DNA of 29,603 bases, from positions 1 to 29,603 of the forward strand of contig DATGLE010000152.1 of the NCBI GenBank assembly GCA_035294325.1. Reading direction: 5' to 3'. Shown here in pieces: positions 15,455 through 23,716 of the stretch. The position numbers were made by a program, and so were the translations under genes. Each line of letters opens with the position of its first letter. Position 1 is the stretch's first letter. This DNA comes from DATGLE01 sp035294325. Lineage in GTDB: Bacteria > Chloroflexota > Ktedonobacteria > Ktedonobacterales > Ktedonobacteraceae. A model generated the notes under the pieces. The model made no database searches. It was not told the DNA's origin and saw nothing but the letters and a program-made list of their open reading frames with translations.

Positions 15455-15622
15455 AGCAATGCTATCCAAAGCTGACGCCGTGTGCAAGATGATGCTTGCT
15501 GCTGCGCGGTTCGCCGGGAGGTGAAATCGGTGCGCAGACTTCCCCTGCCGGGAGCGTCGCAGGCATACAAAAACAGGCACATCGCATTAAAACTGGTTGT
15601 TAAAGAAGGGGGATCAGACGCG
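15455..15622 (+). promoter_or_regulatory. Structured leader of the gcv operon
   Basis: Within the predicted leader, GGGAGGT and ACTTCCC (about 15520-15547) pair with one G-T, and CCTGC and GCAGG (about 15547-15566) form a second stem. A glycine riboswitch would be expected before gcv genes in many bacteria, but its conserved GGAGAGA and CACCGAAGGGGCAA-type segments are not present. The fold may be a different control element or chance. Confidence 0.3.
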
Positions 15623-16018
15623 ATGGCAAGTCTAAATCATCCCATTGACTTGAAGTATAGCAAGACTGATGAGTGGGTTCGTATCGAGGGCGATGAAGCG
15701 GTAATCGGTATTACCGACTATGCTCAGGACCAGCTCGGCGACATTGTGTATGTGGAACTGCCCTGGGATGCCGGGCAGAGCGTTGTGCGCGAGGCAAAAT
15801 TTGGCGATATCGAGTCGGTCAAAGCGACCTCCGAACTGATTTCTCCGGTCAGTGGCACAATTACGAAGGCCAACGAAGCACTGAAGGATCATCCCGAACT
15901 TATCAATGATAATCCCTACGGGGAGGGCTGGATGCTGCGCGTCAGGCTCTCCAATCCTGCGGAGCTTGATAGCCTGATGGATGCACCACAATATTTACAA
16001 TTTCTGGAAGGGCGTTAA
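15623..16018 (+). CDS. gcvH: Glycine cleavage system H protein
   Basis: A 131-residue lipoyl carrier of the glycine cleavage system. It shuttles the aminomethyl intermediate from the P protein to T and L proteins. The lipoylation site is K67 in GDIESVKATSELISPVSG, and the family pattern GITDYAQDQLGDIVYVELP is intact. The frame is open upstream to 15482, but ATG 15623 has AAGGGGGA 9 bases before it and starts at the usual family N-terminus. First gene of the gcvH-gcvPA-gcvPB unit. Confidence 0.96.
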   Translation: MASLNHPIDLKYSKTDEWVRIEGDEAVIGITDYAQDQLGDIVYVELPWDAGQSVVREAKFGDIESVKATSELISPVSGTITKANEALKDHPELINDNPYGEGWMLRVRLSNPAELDSLMDAPQYLQFLEGR

Positions 16019-16034
16019 TCGGGGCGTTTGAGTT

Positions 16035-16157
16035 CTCCGCGCTCCTCGCGCTTGTGCGTTCGCGAATGTTTATATGTTGGGTGTGGATGCAGGTGCTGCC
16101 CGCATCCACACCCAACATATAAACACGATAGGCCCGCTTCAGGGCCAGAGCGCGGAG
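16035..16157. repeat. Palindromic element C, nested inside the gcv operon
   Basis: 16067-16090 is the exact reverse complement of 16102-16125 (24 bp), loop containing TGCTG. An outer 10-bp inverted repeat, CTCCGCGCTC at 16035-16044 with 16148-16157, encloses it. It fills most of the 199-base gap between gcvH and gcvPA, so the operon transcript would carry this hairpin. Confidence 0.9.
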
Positions 16158-16217
16158 GAAGAACGAGTATTCACAAGCCCAGGGCCGTTAACAGATAGAG
16201 ATACCCGGAGTTCGATG

Positions 16218-17570
16218 ATGAGCTATGTACCAAATACGCCGGAAGAGCAGCAGGCGATGCTGGAACACATGGGCCTGGCATCGCTTGAGGAGCTTCTGGC
16301 ACCGGTGCCAGAAGCAATACGCCTGCACCGTCCCCTTGATCTGCCGCCCGCACTCGCCGAGCCAGACCTCAAGCGCTTGCTAACCGGGATGGCGGCGAAG
16401 AATAAAAATCTTGATACCACCATTTCTTTTCTAGGCGCGGGCAGCTATGACCATATCATGCCCAGTATCGTGCCGCACCTGCAACGCCGTTCAGAGTTCG
16501 TAACCTCCTACACGCCCTACCAGCCAGAGGTAAGCCAGGGCATGCTCCAGGCGATCTACGAGTTCCAGACGATGGTCTGCCAGATTACCGGACTGGATAT
16601 CGCCAACGCCTCGCTCTATGATGGCGCAACCGCGCTCGTCGAGGCGGTCATGCTCGCCATTGGCCCCGGTGGTCGCGGCGAGGTCGTTGTATCTACGGGC
16701 GTCGATCCACAGTACCGCCGCGTGCTGCACAGCTATGCCTTCGCACGCGGTTTCAGCGTCAGGGAGGTGCCGACGCAGGATGGCGTGACCTCGCTGGAAG
16801 CGCTCGATGCCGCCGTCAGTCCCGTGACAGCCGCCGTCGTCATCCAGCAGCCCAACTTCTTCGGCTGCATCGAAGATATGCACGCCATCGAGCCTATCGC
16901 GCATAAAGGGAGAGCGCTCTTTGTCGCCACCATCACCGAGCCGGCGTCGCTCGGTATCCTGGCGCCTCCCGGTGCATACGCGGCTGATCTGGCTGTCGGA
17001 GAATTGATGAGCTTTGGCAATCCTATGAGCTATGGCGGCCCGGCGCTCGGTTTTATGGCAGCGCGCCAGAAGTTTATGCGCCTCCTGCCGGGGCGCCTCG
17101 TGGGCCAGACCGTCGAGGAGGGCGGCGAGAAGCAGACCGGCTATGTGCTCACGTTGCAGACGCGCGAGCAGCATATCAGGCGCGAGCGTGCCACGTCGAA
17201 TATCTGCACCAATCAATCCCTGCTGGCCGTGGGCGCGACGATCTTTCTGGCCGCGCTGGGCAAGCAGGGCTTCCGCGAACTCGGCGAACTCTGCTTGCAG
17301 AAGGCGCACTACGCTTTCCGCGAGATCACAGCCATTCCGGGCTTCTCCGCCGCCTTCAATGCGCCGTTCTTCGACGAATTCGTCGTCAGGGCGCCGGTCT
17401 CTCTGGCGCGGCTCCAGCCCCATTTTGAGCGGGCGAATATGATCGGCGGCTATCCCCTGGGCGAAAGCTATCCCGGCATGGACAATTGCATGCTTTTCTG
17501 CGTCACCGAGGCGCGCACAAAGGCGGATATCGATGCCCTGGTGAGCGTATTACGGGAGGTGCAAGCATGA
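16218..17570 (+). CDS. gcvPA: Glycine dehydrogenase (decarboxylating) subunit 1
   Basis: A 450-residue N-terminal half of the split P protein. It works with subunit 2 as the PLP enzyme that decarboxylates glycine and loads the aminomethyl group onto GcvH. Family stretches seen include FLGAGSYDHIMPSIVPHL, TPYQPEVSQGMLQAIYEFQT, LYDGATALVEA and RERATSNICTNQSLLA. Two ATGs stand at 16215 and 16218; CGGAG at 16206-16210 fits the second better. The stop overlaps the gcvPB start (ATGA), so they are translationally coupled. Confidence 0.95.
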   Translation: MSYVPNTPEEQQAMLEHMGLASLEELLAPVPEAIRLHRPLDLPPALAEPDLKRLLTGMAAKNKNLDTTISFLGAGSYDHIMPSIVPHLQRRSEFVTSYTPYQPEVSQGMLQAIYEFQTMVCQITGLDIANASLYDGATALVEAVMLAIGPGGRGEVVVSTGVDPQYRRVLHSYAFARGFSVREVPTQDGVTSLEALDAAVSPVTAAVVIQQPNFFGCIEDMHAIEPIAHKGRALFVATITEPASLGILAPPGAYAADLAVGELMSFGNPMSYGGPALGFMAARQKFMRLLPGRLVGQTVEEGGEKQTGYVLTLQTREQHIRRERATSNICTNQSLLAVGATIFLAALGKQGFRELGELCLQKAHYAFREITAIPGFSAAFNAPFFDEFVVRAPVSLARLQPHFERANMIGGYPLGESYPGMDNCMLFCVTEARTKADIDALVSVLREVQA

Positions 17571-19051
17571 GCGTTGAAAAGTTGATTTTTGAGAAGGGAG
17601 CGCCAGGGCGCCGCGCCGCCACGCTGCCCGCGATGGATGTTCCTGTAGAGCCTCTGGAGAGCATGATCCCCCCCGGCTTACTGCGTGAGGAGCCAGCGCC
17701 GCTGCCAGAGGTGAGCGAGATCGAGGTGGTACGCCACTATACGCATCTGTCACAGCGCAACTTCGGCGTCGATACGGGCTTCTACCCGCTCGGCTCCTGC
17801 ACGATGAAATATAATCCCAAGCTTAACGAAGATATGGCCGCCCTGCCCGGCTTCGCGCATATCCATCCCTTGCAGCCGGACAGCACTGTGCAGGGCGCGA
17901 TTCAACTGTGCTATGAGCTGGAGCGCTACCTGGCGGAGATCGCCGGAATGGCGCGCGTCACGCTGCAACCCTCAGCCGGCGCGCATGGTGAATTGACAGG
18001 GCTGATGCTCATCAAAGCATATCACCGCAGCCGGGGCGAAGGGCAGCGCAACCTGGTGCTCATCCCTGACAACGCGCACGGCACCAATCCCGCGAGCGCG
18101 ACGCTTGCCGACTATAAGGCCGTGGTCGTCAGGACGGATCCGCGGACGGGCGGCGTAGATATGGACAACCTGAAGACGCTGCTGGATGCGTATGGCCCGA
18201 ACGTTGCCGCGATCATGCTGACCAACCCCAACACGCTTGGTATCTTCGATGCCAACGCGGTTGAGATCGCGCGCATGATCCACGAAGTCGGCGGCCAGCT
18301 CTACTACGATGGCGCGAACGCGAATGCAGTGCTGGGGATTACGCGTCCCGGCGATATGGGCTTCGATGTTGTGCATTTCAACCTGCATAAGACGTGCAGC
18401 ACGCCGCACGGCGGAGGGGGTCCCGGCGCCGGTCCCATTGGCGTCAGGGAGCACCTGGTACAGTTCTTGCCGGGTCCCCTGCCGGCGAAGGGCGAGAACG
18501 GTTACTACTGGCAAGATCCGGGGCCGCAGTCTATCGGCAAGGTGCGCGCCAACAAGGGCAATTTCGGTGTGCTGGTACGGGCCTATACCTATATCCGTAC
18601 CAATGGTCCCGACGGATTGCGCCGTGTGGCGGAGAGCGCGATCCTTAACGCCAACTATCTCAAGCACGAACTGGCCTCCGATTATGAGATCCCCTATCCG
18701 CTGATATGCCAGCACGAGTTCGTCGCCACGGCCCAGCGGCAGAAGAACGAATCAGGAGTGACGGCTGAGGATATCGCCAAGCGCCTGCTCGACTTCGGCA
18801 TGTACGCGCCGACGATCTACTTCCCGCTGATTGTGCACGAGGCCATGATGATCGAGCCAACAGAGACCGAGACGCGCGAGACGCTGGACTACTTTGTGAG
18901 CGTGATGCGTCAGATCGCGCAGGAAGCGCGCACGAACCCGGAACTGGTCAAGACCGCGCCGCATACAACCGTCGTAGGTCGCCTGGACCAGGCGCTGGCC
19001 GCGCGCAGGCCGAACCTGCGCTGGCAGCCGGGCCAGGAGGTGACGCACTGA
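17567..19051 (+). CDS. gcvPB: Glycine dehydrogenase (decarboxylating) subunit 2
   Basis: A 494-residue C-terminal half of the split P protein, which holds the PLP site: K275 in FNLHKTCSTPHGGGGPG. Other family parts are GFYPLGSCTMKYNPKLNED, PSAGAHGELTGL and PDNAHGTNPASA. ATG 17567 overlaps the gcvPA stop; upstream codons in the same frame are shadows of gcvPA. No gcvT (aminomethyltransferase) or lpd gene follows, so the T and L proteins must be encoded elsewhere. Confidence 0.96.
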   Translation: MSVEKLIFEKGAPGRRAATLPAMDVPVEPLESMIPPGLLREEPAPLPEVSEIEVVRHYTHLSQRNFGVDTGFYPLGSCTMKYNPKLNEDMAALPGFAHIHPLQPDSTVQGAIQLCYELERYLAEIAGMARVTLQPSAGAHGELTGLMLIKAYHRSRGEGQRNLVLIPDNAHGTNPASATLADYKAVVVRTDPRTGGVDMDNLKTLLDAYGPNVAAIMLTNPNTLGIFDANAVEIARMIHEVGGQLYYDGANANAVLGITRPGDMGFDVVHFNLHKTCSTPHGGGGPGAGPIGVREHLVQFLPGPLPAKGENGYYWQDPGPQSIGKVRANKGNFGVLVRAYTYIRTNGPDGLRRVAESAILNANYLKHELASDYEIPYPLICQHEFVATAQRQKNESGVTAEDIAKRLLDFGMYAPTIYFPLIVHEAMMIEPTETETRETLDYFVSVMRQIAQEARTNPELVKTAPHTTVVGRLDQALAARRPNLRWQPGQEVTH

Positions 19052-19090
19052 GACAGCGACATTTTACTTTTTCTTTTTGCCTTTAGTCTG

Positions 19091-19118
19091 TTGCATATCT
19101 ATGCTGTTATGTTAAAAT
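19091..19118 (+). promoter_or_regulatory. Possible promoter of the FAD oxidoreductase gene
   Basis: TTGCAT at 19091-19096 and TAAAAT at 19113-19118 (5 of 6) with a 16-bp spacer lie in AT-rich DNA after gcvPB. The palindromic element D would be in the transcript leader. Confidence 0.35.
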
Positions 19119-19162
19119 AGCGCTATCGCTAAGCGTGTATCCGATTGCGAATAATAGCGCTT

Positions 19163-19267
19163 GCTCGCGCCGCAGGCGCTCGCCAGGTAGATAGTGTGAT
19201 ATAGCAGAAGCGCGAAGCGCTTCTGCTATATCACACTATCTACCTCTTTGCGTGGCGCAGCCGCGCG
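19163..19267. repeat. Palindromic element D: perfect 29-bp stem with both conserved ends
   Basis: 19185-19213 is the exact reverse complement of 19217-19245, loop GAA. The left end 19163-19184 is a GCGCC-GCA-GGCGC mini-hairpin, the reverse complement of the right end of B and F outside the triloop. The right end 19246-19267 is the reverse complement of the left end of E (21 of 22 bases). D is therefore a full-length copy in the opposite orientation to E and F. Confidence 0.92.
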
Positions 19268-19289
19268 TTAGTGAAAGAGGAAAGAAAGC

Positions 19290-20549
19290 ATGGAATATGC
19301 CGTTCTGGGCGGTGGGGCACTGGGACTCATGGCTGCGTACCGGCTGGCGCAGGCAGGGCAATCGGTCATGGTTTTTGAGCAGGAGCAGGTTGCCGGCGGG
19401 CTGGCTGCCGGTTTTCGGGTCGGCGATGCCTGGCTGGAGAAGTTCTACCATCATCTCTTCCGCACCGATAAGACGGCCATCGCACTCATCGACGAACTGG
19501 GGTTGGGTGAGCGGCTGGAGTGGCTGCGGCCTCGCACGGTCAGCCTCGTTGGCGGCGAGATCCATCAACTCGACTCCCCGCTTACGCTGCTGCGCTTCAA
19601 GCCGTGGCGCCTGCATGAACGCCTGCGCGTCGCCGCTGTGCTGTCTTATCTCAAAATAGTTCCACCGGCATGGCTGGAGGGGAAGACGGCGGATCCCTGG
19701 CTGCGCCGCTGGATGGGTGCGCGCCCCTATAGCATGTTCTTCGAGCCGCTTTTCCTCAGCAAATTCGGCGCGCTCTACGATCAGATTGCGCTGCCCTGGT
19801 TCTGGGCGCGCTTCCATGATCGCACGACGCAGTTGGGCTACTTGCGCGGCGGCTTCCAGTTGTTGTACGAACGATTGGCCGGGCGCATCGGGGACATGGG
19901 GGGCAAGGTCCTGCTCGGAACGCGCGTTGAGGGCATTGAGCGCGTTGATGGTCGCTGGTGCGTGGCGAGCAATCAGGGGACGTGGAGCTTTGATCGCGTC
20001 ATCTCGACGCTGCCCACGCGCCTCACCTGCCGTCTGATTCCACAATTGCCCGATGACTACCGCGCGAAGTACGATTGGGGGCAGGCGTATGGCGCACACT
20101 GCCTCGTGCTGGCGCTGGATCGGCAGCTTACCGACAGCTACTGGATCAATATCTGTGATCGCGGCTATCCCTTCACCGGCCTGTTTGAGCATACGAACTT
20201 CCGCTCGCCGTCCGAGTATGGTGGGCGCCACATCCTCTATCTTGGCAGCTACCGCCCGATGAATGATCCCCTCTTCCGTATGAGCAAAGAAGAGGTCATG
20301 GCCGCGTACTTCCCGCATCTCAAACGTATCGTGCCCGCGTTCGATGCGGCATGGGTGCAGGAGAGCTGGATGTTCAGGGCACCCTATGCGCAGCCGATTG
20401 TCACAACCGAGTACCGCTCACATATCCCGCCACTGCATACGCCGCTTGAGGGCCTGTGGATGGCGAATATGTTTCAGGTCTATCCGCATGATCGCGGCCA
20501 GAACTACTCGTTTGAGCTGGCAGACAGGCTGGTCAAGCAAATTTGCTAG
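19290..20549 (+). CDS. NAD(P)/FAD-dependent oxidoreductase, amine-oxidase/protoporphyrinogen-oxidase-like
   Basis: A 419-residue flavoprotein. The N-terminal dinucleotide fold has GGGALGLMAAYRLAQAG (residues 7-23), FEQ as the strand-2 end and VAGGLAAGF, the pattern of the HemY/amine oxidase/UDP-galactopyranose mutase superfamily. The C-terminus GLWMANMFQVYPHDRGQNYS resembles the FAD-contacting end of that group. GAGGAAAGAAAGC precedes the ATG. Proteins of this type often act on sugar nucleotides, carotenoids or polyprenyl-linked glycans; I cannot choose. It appears to be a single-gene unit between element D and elements E and F. Confidence 0.85.
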   Translation: MEYAVLGGGALGLMAAYRLAQAGQSVMVFEQEQVAGGLAAGFRVGDAWLEKFYHHLFRTDKTAIALIDELGLGERLEWLRPRTVSLVGGEIHQLDSPLTLLRFKPWRLHERLRVAAVLSYLKIVPPAWLEGKTADPWLRRWMGARPYSMFFEPLFLSKFGALYDQIALPWFWARFHDRTTQLGYLRGGFQLLYERLAGRIGDMGGKVLLGTRVEGIERVDGRWCVASNQGTWSFDRVISTLPTRLTCRLIPQLPDDYRAKYDWGQAYGAHCLVLALDRQLTDSYWINICDRGYPFTGLFEHTNFRSPSEYGGRHILYLGSYRPMNDPLFRMSKEEVMAAYFPHLKRIVPAFDAAWVQESWMFRAPYAQPIVTTEYRSHIPPLHTPLEGLWMANMFQVYPHDRGQNYSFELADRLVKQIC

Positions 20550-20569
20550 ACCTTCCCGGCTCGCGTATT

Positions 20570-20643
20570 CGCGCGGCTGCGCCGCGCAAAGGATATATTA
20601 GTGTGGTGGGGGAAATGTGCTGCGCGCATTTCCCCCACCACAC
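20570..20643. repeat. Palindromic element E: 20-bp stem with conserved left end
   Basis: 20601-20620 pairs with 20624-20643 with one G-T pair and a TGC triloop. The left end 20570-20592 contains the mini-hairpin GCGCGGC-TGC-GCCGCGC followed by AAAGG. Its 5' arm has a single C in 20 bases. On the right, a GAGCGCGGCTGCCC segment and TGAGCGGTCA link it to elements A and F. Confidence 0.9.
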
Positions 20644-20692
20644 AATACAGAGGGAGAGCGCGGCTGCCCTGAGCGGTCATTCGCACGGCAAA

Positions 20693-20786
20693 GCTGCGCA
20701 AAGGTGAGAGGATGTGGAGTAGAAACATGCGCGCAGCGCATGTTTCTACTCCACACCCTCTCTCTGGCGAGCGCCACAGGCGCGAG
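20693..20786. repeat. Palindromic element F: 20-bp perfect stem, 50 bases after E
   Basis: 20713-20732 is the exact reverse complement of 20736-20755, loop GCA, extended after one mismatch by GAGAGG (20706-20711) with CCTCTC (20757-20762). The left end GCGCAAAGG (20696-20704) repeats the end of E's left flank. The right end 20767-20786 matches B's right end at 19 of 20 positions. Confidence 0.9.
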
Positions 20787-20802
20787 GTCAGCTAAAGAGG
20801 TA

Positions 20803-20832
20803 TTGTCAAAAAGCGGCTCGGTATGCTATACT
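20803..20832 (+). promoter_or_regulatory. Promoter of the tRNA-Pro gene
   Basis: TTGTCA (20803-20808, 5 of 6) and TATACT (20827-20832, 5 of 6) with an 18-bp spacer. The mature tRNA begins 104 bases later, so a sizeable 5' leader would be removed. The promoter starts just after element F, leaving it unaffected by the repeats. Confidence 0.6.
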
Positions 20833-20936
20833 AGGCATGAGTCAGGGAAGTGTAGCCTCTCGCTGTGAGGTTCGCGCGTGGAGCCTGGCTCGGCAGGGTA
20901 AGGTATAGTAGTGCTTTACTTGCATGGAAGTTTAAC

Positions 20937-21013
20937 CGGGGTGTAGCGCAGGTGGCTAGCGCGCAGCGTTCGGGACGCTGAGGTCGGAGGTTCAAGTCCT
21001 CTCACCCCGACCA
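20937..21013 (+). tRNA. tRNA-Pro (anticodon CGG)
   Basis: A 77-base cloverleaf with encoded CCA. The acceptor stem is CGGGGTG with CACCCCG and discriminator A. The D stem is GCGC/GCGC. The anticodon stem is CAGCG/CGCTG around loop TTCGGGA, so the anticodon is CGG at 20971-20973. The T arm is GGAGG-TTCAAGT-CCTCT with one G-T pair. It reads proline codon CCG. Confidence 0.97.
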
Positions 21014-21126
21014 GGATGGCACGTTATCCCCATCGCAGGGGTACTGGAGCAGCAATTCGTTTGAGAACAGGCGCTATCAGTAACCAGATACGTGTCGCAT
21101 CATTCTCAACAGGCATAAAGGAGTTC

Positions 21127-21318
21127 ATGTCGATGCAAGAGCATCAACTCCGAACAGCAATTATAGCTCAGGAGTATCTGATACCTCCTGGCGGCGTTTT
21201 CAGGATATGTAAAGCATGGCCTGAAACGGCGTATGGAGGCGCTCTTGCTATGCCTGGCTCCCCTGGACATGCAAGCCACTTCCACCCTTATCCATGTGGT
21301 CGTTGCGGACAGCGCTAG
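21127..21318 (+). CDS. Small hypothetical protein, 63 residues, doubtful
   Basis: A short frame with AAAGGAG just before ATG 21127 and a second ATG at 21133 at better spacing. The product ends in a PCGRCGQR Cys pair, with a Pro/Gly-rich middle and no recognised family. The start region folds: GGAGTT pairs with AACTCC, and GATGC with GCATC around AAGA, which would hide the ribosome binding site. Codon use is not clearly that of the neighbours. The frame is also open back to 21016 beside the tRNA, which I think is chance. The rest of the 406-base gap after the tRNA shows nothing clear. Confidence 0.3.
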   Translation: MSMQEHQLRTAIIAQEYLIPPGGVFRICKAWPETAYGGALAMPGSPGHASHFHPYPCGRCGQR

Positions 21319-21419
21319 GCACCCACGGGCTTGAGGCTGTTCCACCTCTCCTGTGCAGTGTTCTTCCTCGCTGCCTGCACCTGTTACCAGCTCTGACAGA
21401 GAGGAAGGGAAGCTAATTC

Positions 21420-21965
21420 ATGCCTGTTCTTGTACTGAATTCCTCACTACAACCTCTCTCGGTCATTCCAGAGCGTCGCCTCATCGTTCTGCTATCCAAG
21501 CAGAAAGTGACCTTTGTTGATGAGAGTGTTCGTACATTGATCGAGGAGAGTATCGCCGCTCGCCGTCTTGAGCTAGAACGACCTGTCATTGTGCAGTTGC
21601 TGGCTAATGTTCGCGTCCCGCGCGTAGCGCTTCAGCCCACGCGCTCAAACATCCTGCTGCGCGATGATGAAACCTGCCAGTATTGCGGCAAGCACACCCG
21701 TGACCTGACGCTCGATCATATCATCCCACGCTCGCGCGGGGGGCAGAGCACATGGGAGAACCTGGTGGCGTGCTGCAAGATCTGCAATGGCAAAAAAGGG
21801 AATCGCCTGCTCAAAGAGGCGAATATGCGCCTGCTGCGTCAGCCCAGGCCGCTCTCGCAGGAGTACGCGGGCTTCTTCCTGCTGCGTTATCCGAAACTGC
21901 GAGAGGCGTATGAGGAGTTCATCATGAGCGCTCAGCACGGGCATGCGCGCGGTATGACCGCATAA
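21420..21965 (+). CDS. HNH endonuclease family protein
   Basis: A 181-residue protein. Residues 1-80 form a conserved N-terminal region seen in stand-alone bacterial HNH proteins (VLVLNSSLQPLSVIPERR). The HNH domain at about 84-130 has a zinc ribbon C86-C89 with C119-C122, catalytic D99/H100 in LTLDHIIPRSRGG, and N114 in WENLVACC. It presumably nicks or cleaves DNA; the biological role of these single-gene HNH proteins is not established. GAGAGGAAGGGAAGC precedes the ATG. No methylase or other restriction gene is adjacent. Confidence 0.92.
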   Translation: MPVLVLNSSLQPLSVIPERRLIVLLSKQKVTFVDESVRTLIEESIAARRLELERPVIVQLLANVRVPRVALQPTRSNILLRDDETCQYCGKHTRDLTLDHIIPRSRGGQSTWENLVACCKICNGKKGNRLLKEANMRLLRQPRPLSQEYAGFFLLRYPKLREAYEEFIMSAQHGHARGMTA

Positions 21966-21985
21966 CCCACCCTCCCTCAAAGCTA

Positions 21986-22010
21986 CGGGGATGCCTCCTG
22001 GCATCCCCCG
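21986..22010 (+). terminator. Hairpin after the HNH gene
   Basis: GGGGATGCC (21987-21995) pairs perfectly with GGCATCCCC (22000-22008) around TCCT, 21 bases after the stop. The following CGGTTCTCCTATTTG is only modestly T-rich, so it is a plausible but imperfect intrinsic terminator. The rest of the gap to 22212 is AT-rich at 22095-22150 and probably holds the next gene's promoter; I could not fix its boxes. Confidence 0.55.
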
Positions 22011-22212
22011 GTTCTCCTATTTGCATCCATTGGTGGTGCCCTCTTCGTACTAGTATCAGAACGCGTTGCTATAACGCGGGCAATGCTGCCACCTTATTTC
22101 TTTCTGGAAATTTCTATTTGCGAAAAATTGTTATTATTAATGGATGAGAAAATTTCGTGCTACGTTCTGGTATGGCAGTGTTGTTTTACTGTGAGCCAGC
22201 AAAGGTGGTTGC

Positions 22213-23703
22213 ATGCTTGAACAAAAGATCTCGGGCGACACTGTTGAGCGCCCGCCACTCGGTCCTGCATACCTCTGTCTGCACGGGCATTTTTATCAGC
22301 CTCCACGCGAAAATCCGTTTACCGGTGCGCTCCCCCTGGAACCTGAAGCAACTCCGTTCGCTAACTTCAATGAAAAGATTACGTCCGAATGTTATCGTCC
22401 CAATGCTGAGGCGGGCAATTTTGATGTCATAAGCTTTGATATGGGGCCGACGCTCGCTGCGTGGTTAGAGCAGGCACACCCCGATGTCTACCGGCGCATT
22501 ATCGAGGCCGACCAGCGCCACCGCGAGCGCTATGGCGTGGGCAACGCGCTGGCGCAGGCGTACAATCACACGATCTTGCCCCTGGCAACGAGCCGCGATA
22601 AACGCACACAGATTGTATGGGGCCTGCGGGATTTCGAGCATCGTTACGGCCATAAGCCCCGGGGGATGTGGCTGGCGGAGACGGCTGTTGATATGGAGTG
22701 CCTGGACCTGCTGGCGCAGTATGGCATCGCTTATACGATCCTGGCGCCCTGGCAGGCCGCGATGCCCATCGATCCCACCGAGCCGTACAGCGTGGATCTG
22801 CCCTCCGGGCGCAGCATTACCGTTTTCTTCTACAATGCACCGCTATCGGGCGGCGTCTCCTTCGACTGGAATACGACCAGCAATGCCGAGGTCTTCGCCG
22901 CTTCCCTGCTGCCGCATCACCTCGTGGAGAGCAAGCGTACAGCCGGCGAGGCACAGTTAATACTCATTGCTACCGATGGTGAGCTTTACGGCCATCATAA
23001 GCCCTGGCGCGATAAATTCCTGTCCTACCTGGTACAGCATGGTGCGCCAGATAACGGCTTTGAGGTCTGCACGCTGGAGCGCTATATGCTGATGCATCCC
23101 GCGACAAAGGAGGCCCGGCTGCGTATGCCGAGCGCGTGGAGTTGTGGGCATGGTGTGGCGCGCTGGAGCACGGGCTGTGCCTGCACGGAGGGGGATAGCT
23201 CATGGAAGGGCGCGCTGCGCCGGGCGCTCGATCACCTGGCCGAGCAAGGTGATCGCCTGTTCGAGCAGTACGCGGGCGAGGCGCTGGCCGATCCGTGGGC
23301 GGCGCGCGATGATTACCTTGCTCTGCGCAATGGCTGGATGGAGCAGGAAGATTTCTGGGCGCGCCACGGCAAGGAGCAGCGACAGCCTGATGATGCGCGG
23401 CTTGTGTGGCGCACGCATCTCTTGCTCGAAGCGCAGTACTACCAGCAGTGCAGCTTTACGAGTTGTGGCTTCTTCTTTGAGGACCTGGATCGTATCGAGC
23501 CGCGCAACGATATTGCCTTCGCGCGCCGTGCTATCAGCCTCACCTGGCAGGCGCTTGGCGTCGATCTCCAGAGCGATTTCTTGCGCGATCTCGCCTCCGC
23601 CAGAAGCTGGCGCACGGGCCGCACTGGCGCCGACCTCTACCGGCAATTGCCCATTGTACAGCCGGGCCTGCTGCCGCCCTTGCAGGCTCGCGATGAAGTC
23701 TGA
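22213..23703 (+). CDS. Glycoside hydrolase family 57-like protein with DUF3536 region
   Basis: A 496-residue cytoplasmic protein (no signal peptide). GH57 motif 1 is HGHFYQPPRENP (from H24), the putative nucleophile is E156 in MWLAETAVD, and the acid/base candidate is D255 in IATDGELYGHH. The C-terminal part, with CSWxC-like SAWSCGHGVARWSTGC and the long helical region to the end, fits the DUF3536 family. GH57 enzymes act on alpha-glucans by a retaining mechanism; whether this branch does so is unproven. AAAGGTGG lies 4 bases before the ATG. It ends at palindrome G and converges on the DUF6585 genes. Confidence 0.88.
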   Translation: MLEQKISGDTVERPPLGPAYLCLHGHFYQPPRENPFTGALPLEPEATPFANFNEKITSECYRPNAEAGNFDVISFDMGPTLAAWLEQAHPDVYRRIIEADQRHRERYGVGNALAQAYNHTILPLATSRDKRTQIVWGLRDFEHRYGHKPRGMWLAETAVDMECLDLLAQYGIAYTILAPWQAAMPIDPTEPYSVDLPSGRSITVFFYNAPLSGGVSFDWNTTSNAEVFAASLLPHHLVESKRTAGEAQLILIATDGELYGHHKPWRDKFLSYLVQHGAPDNGFEVCTLERYMLMHPATKEARLRMPSAWSCGHGVARWSTGCACTEGDSSWKGALRRALDHLAEQGDRLFEQYAGEALADPWAARDDYLALRNGWMEQEDFWARHGKEQRQPDDARLVWRTHLLLEAQYYQQCSFTSCGFFFEDLDRIEPRNDIAFARRAISLTWQALGVDLQSDFLRDLASARSWRTGRTGADLYRQLPIVQPGLLPPLQARDEV

Positions 23704-23716
23704 CTGCTCTCATGAT

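Noticed and set aside
15455..15622. Glycine or cobalamin riboswitch before gcvH
   Set aside because: GGTGAAATC and GGGAG fragments recall parts of a cobalamin aptamer, but the conserved B12 box and the glycine aptamer segments are missing.
19236..20318. Minus-strand open frame opposite the FAD oxidoreductase (360 codons)
   Set aside because: Starts within the oxidoreductase gene, runs into element D at its end and has no domain features.
20937..21419. Integration site of a mobile element at tRNA-Pro
   Set aside because: No integrase, no second copy of the tRNA 3' end and no phage-like genes within the window.
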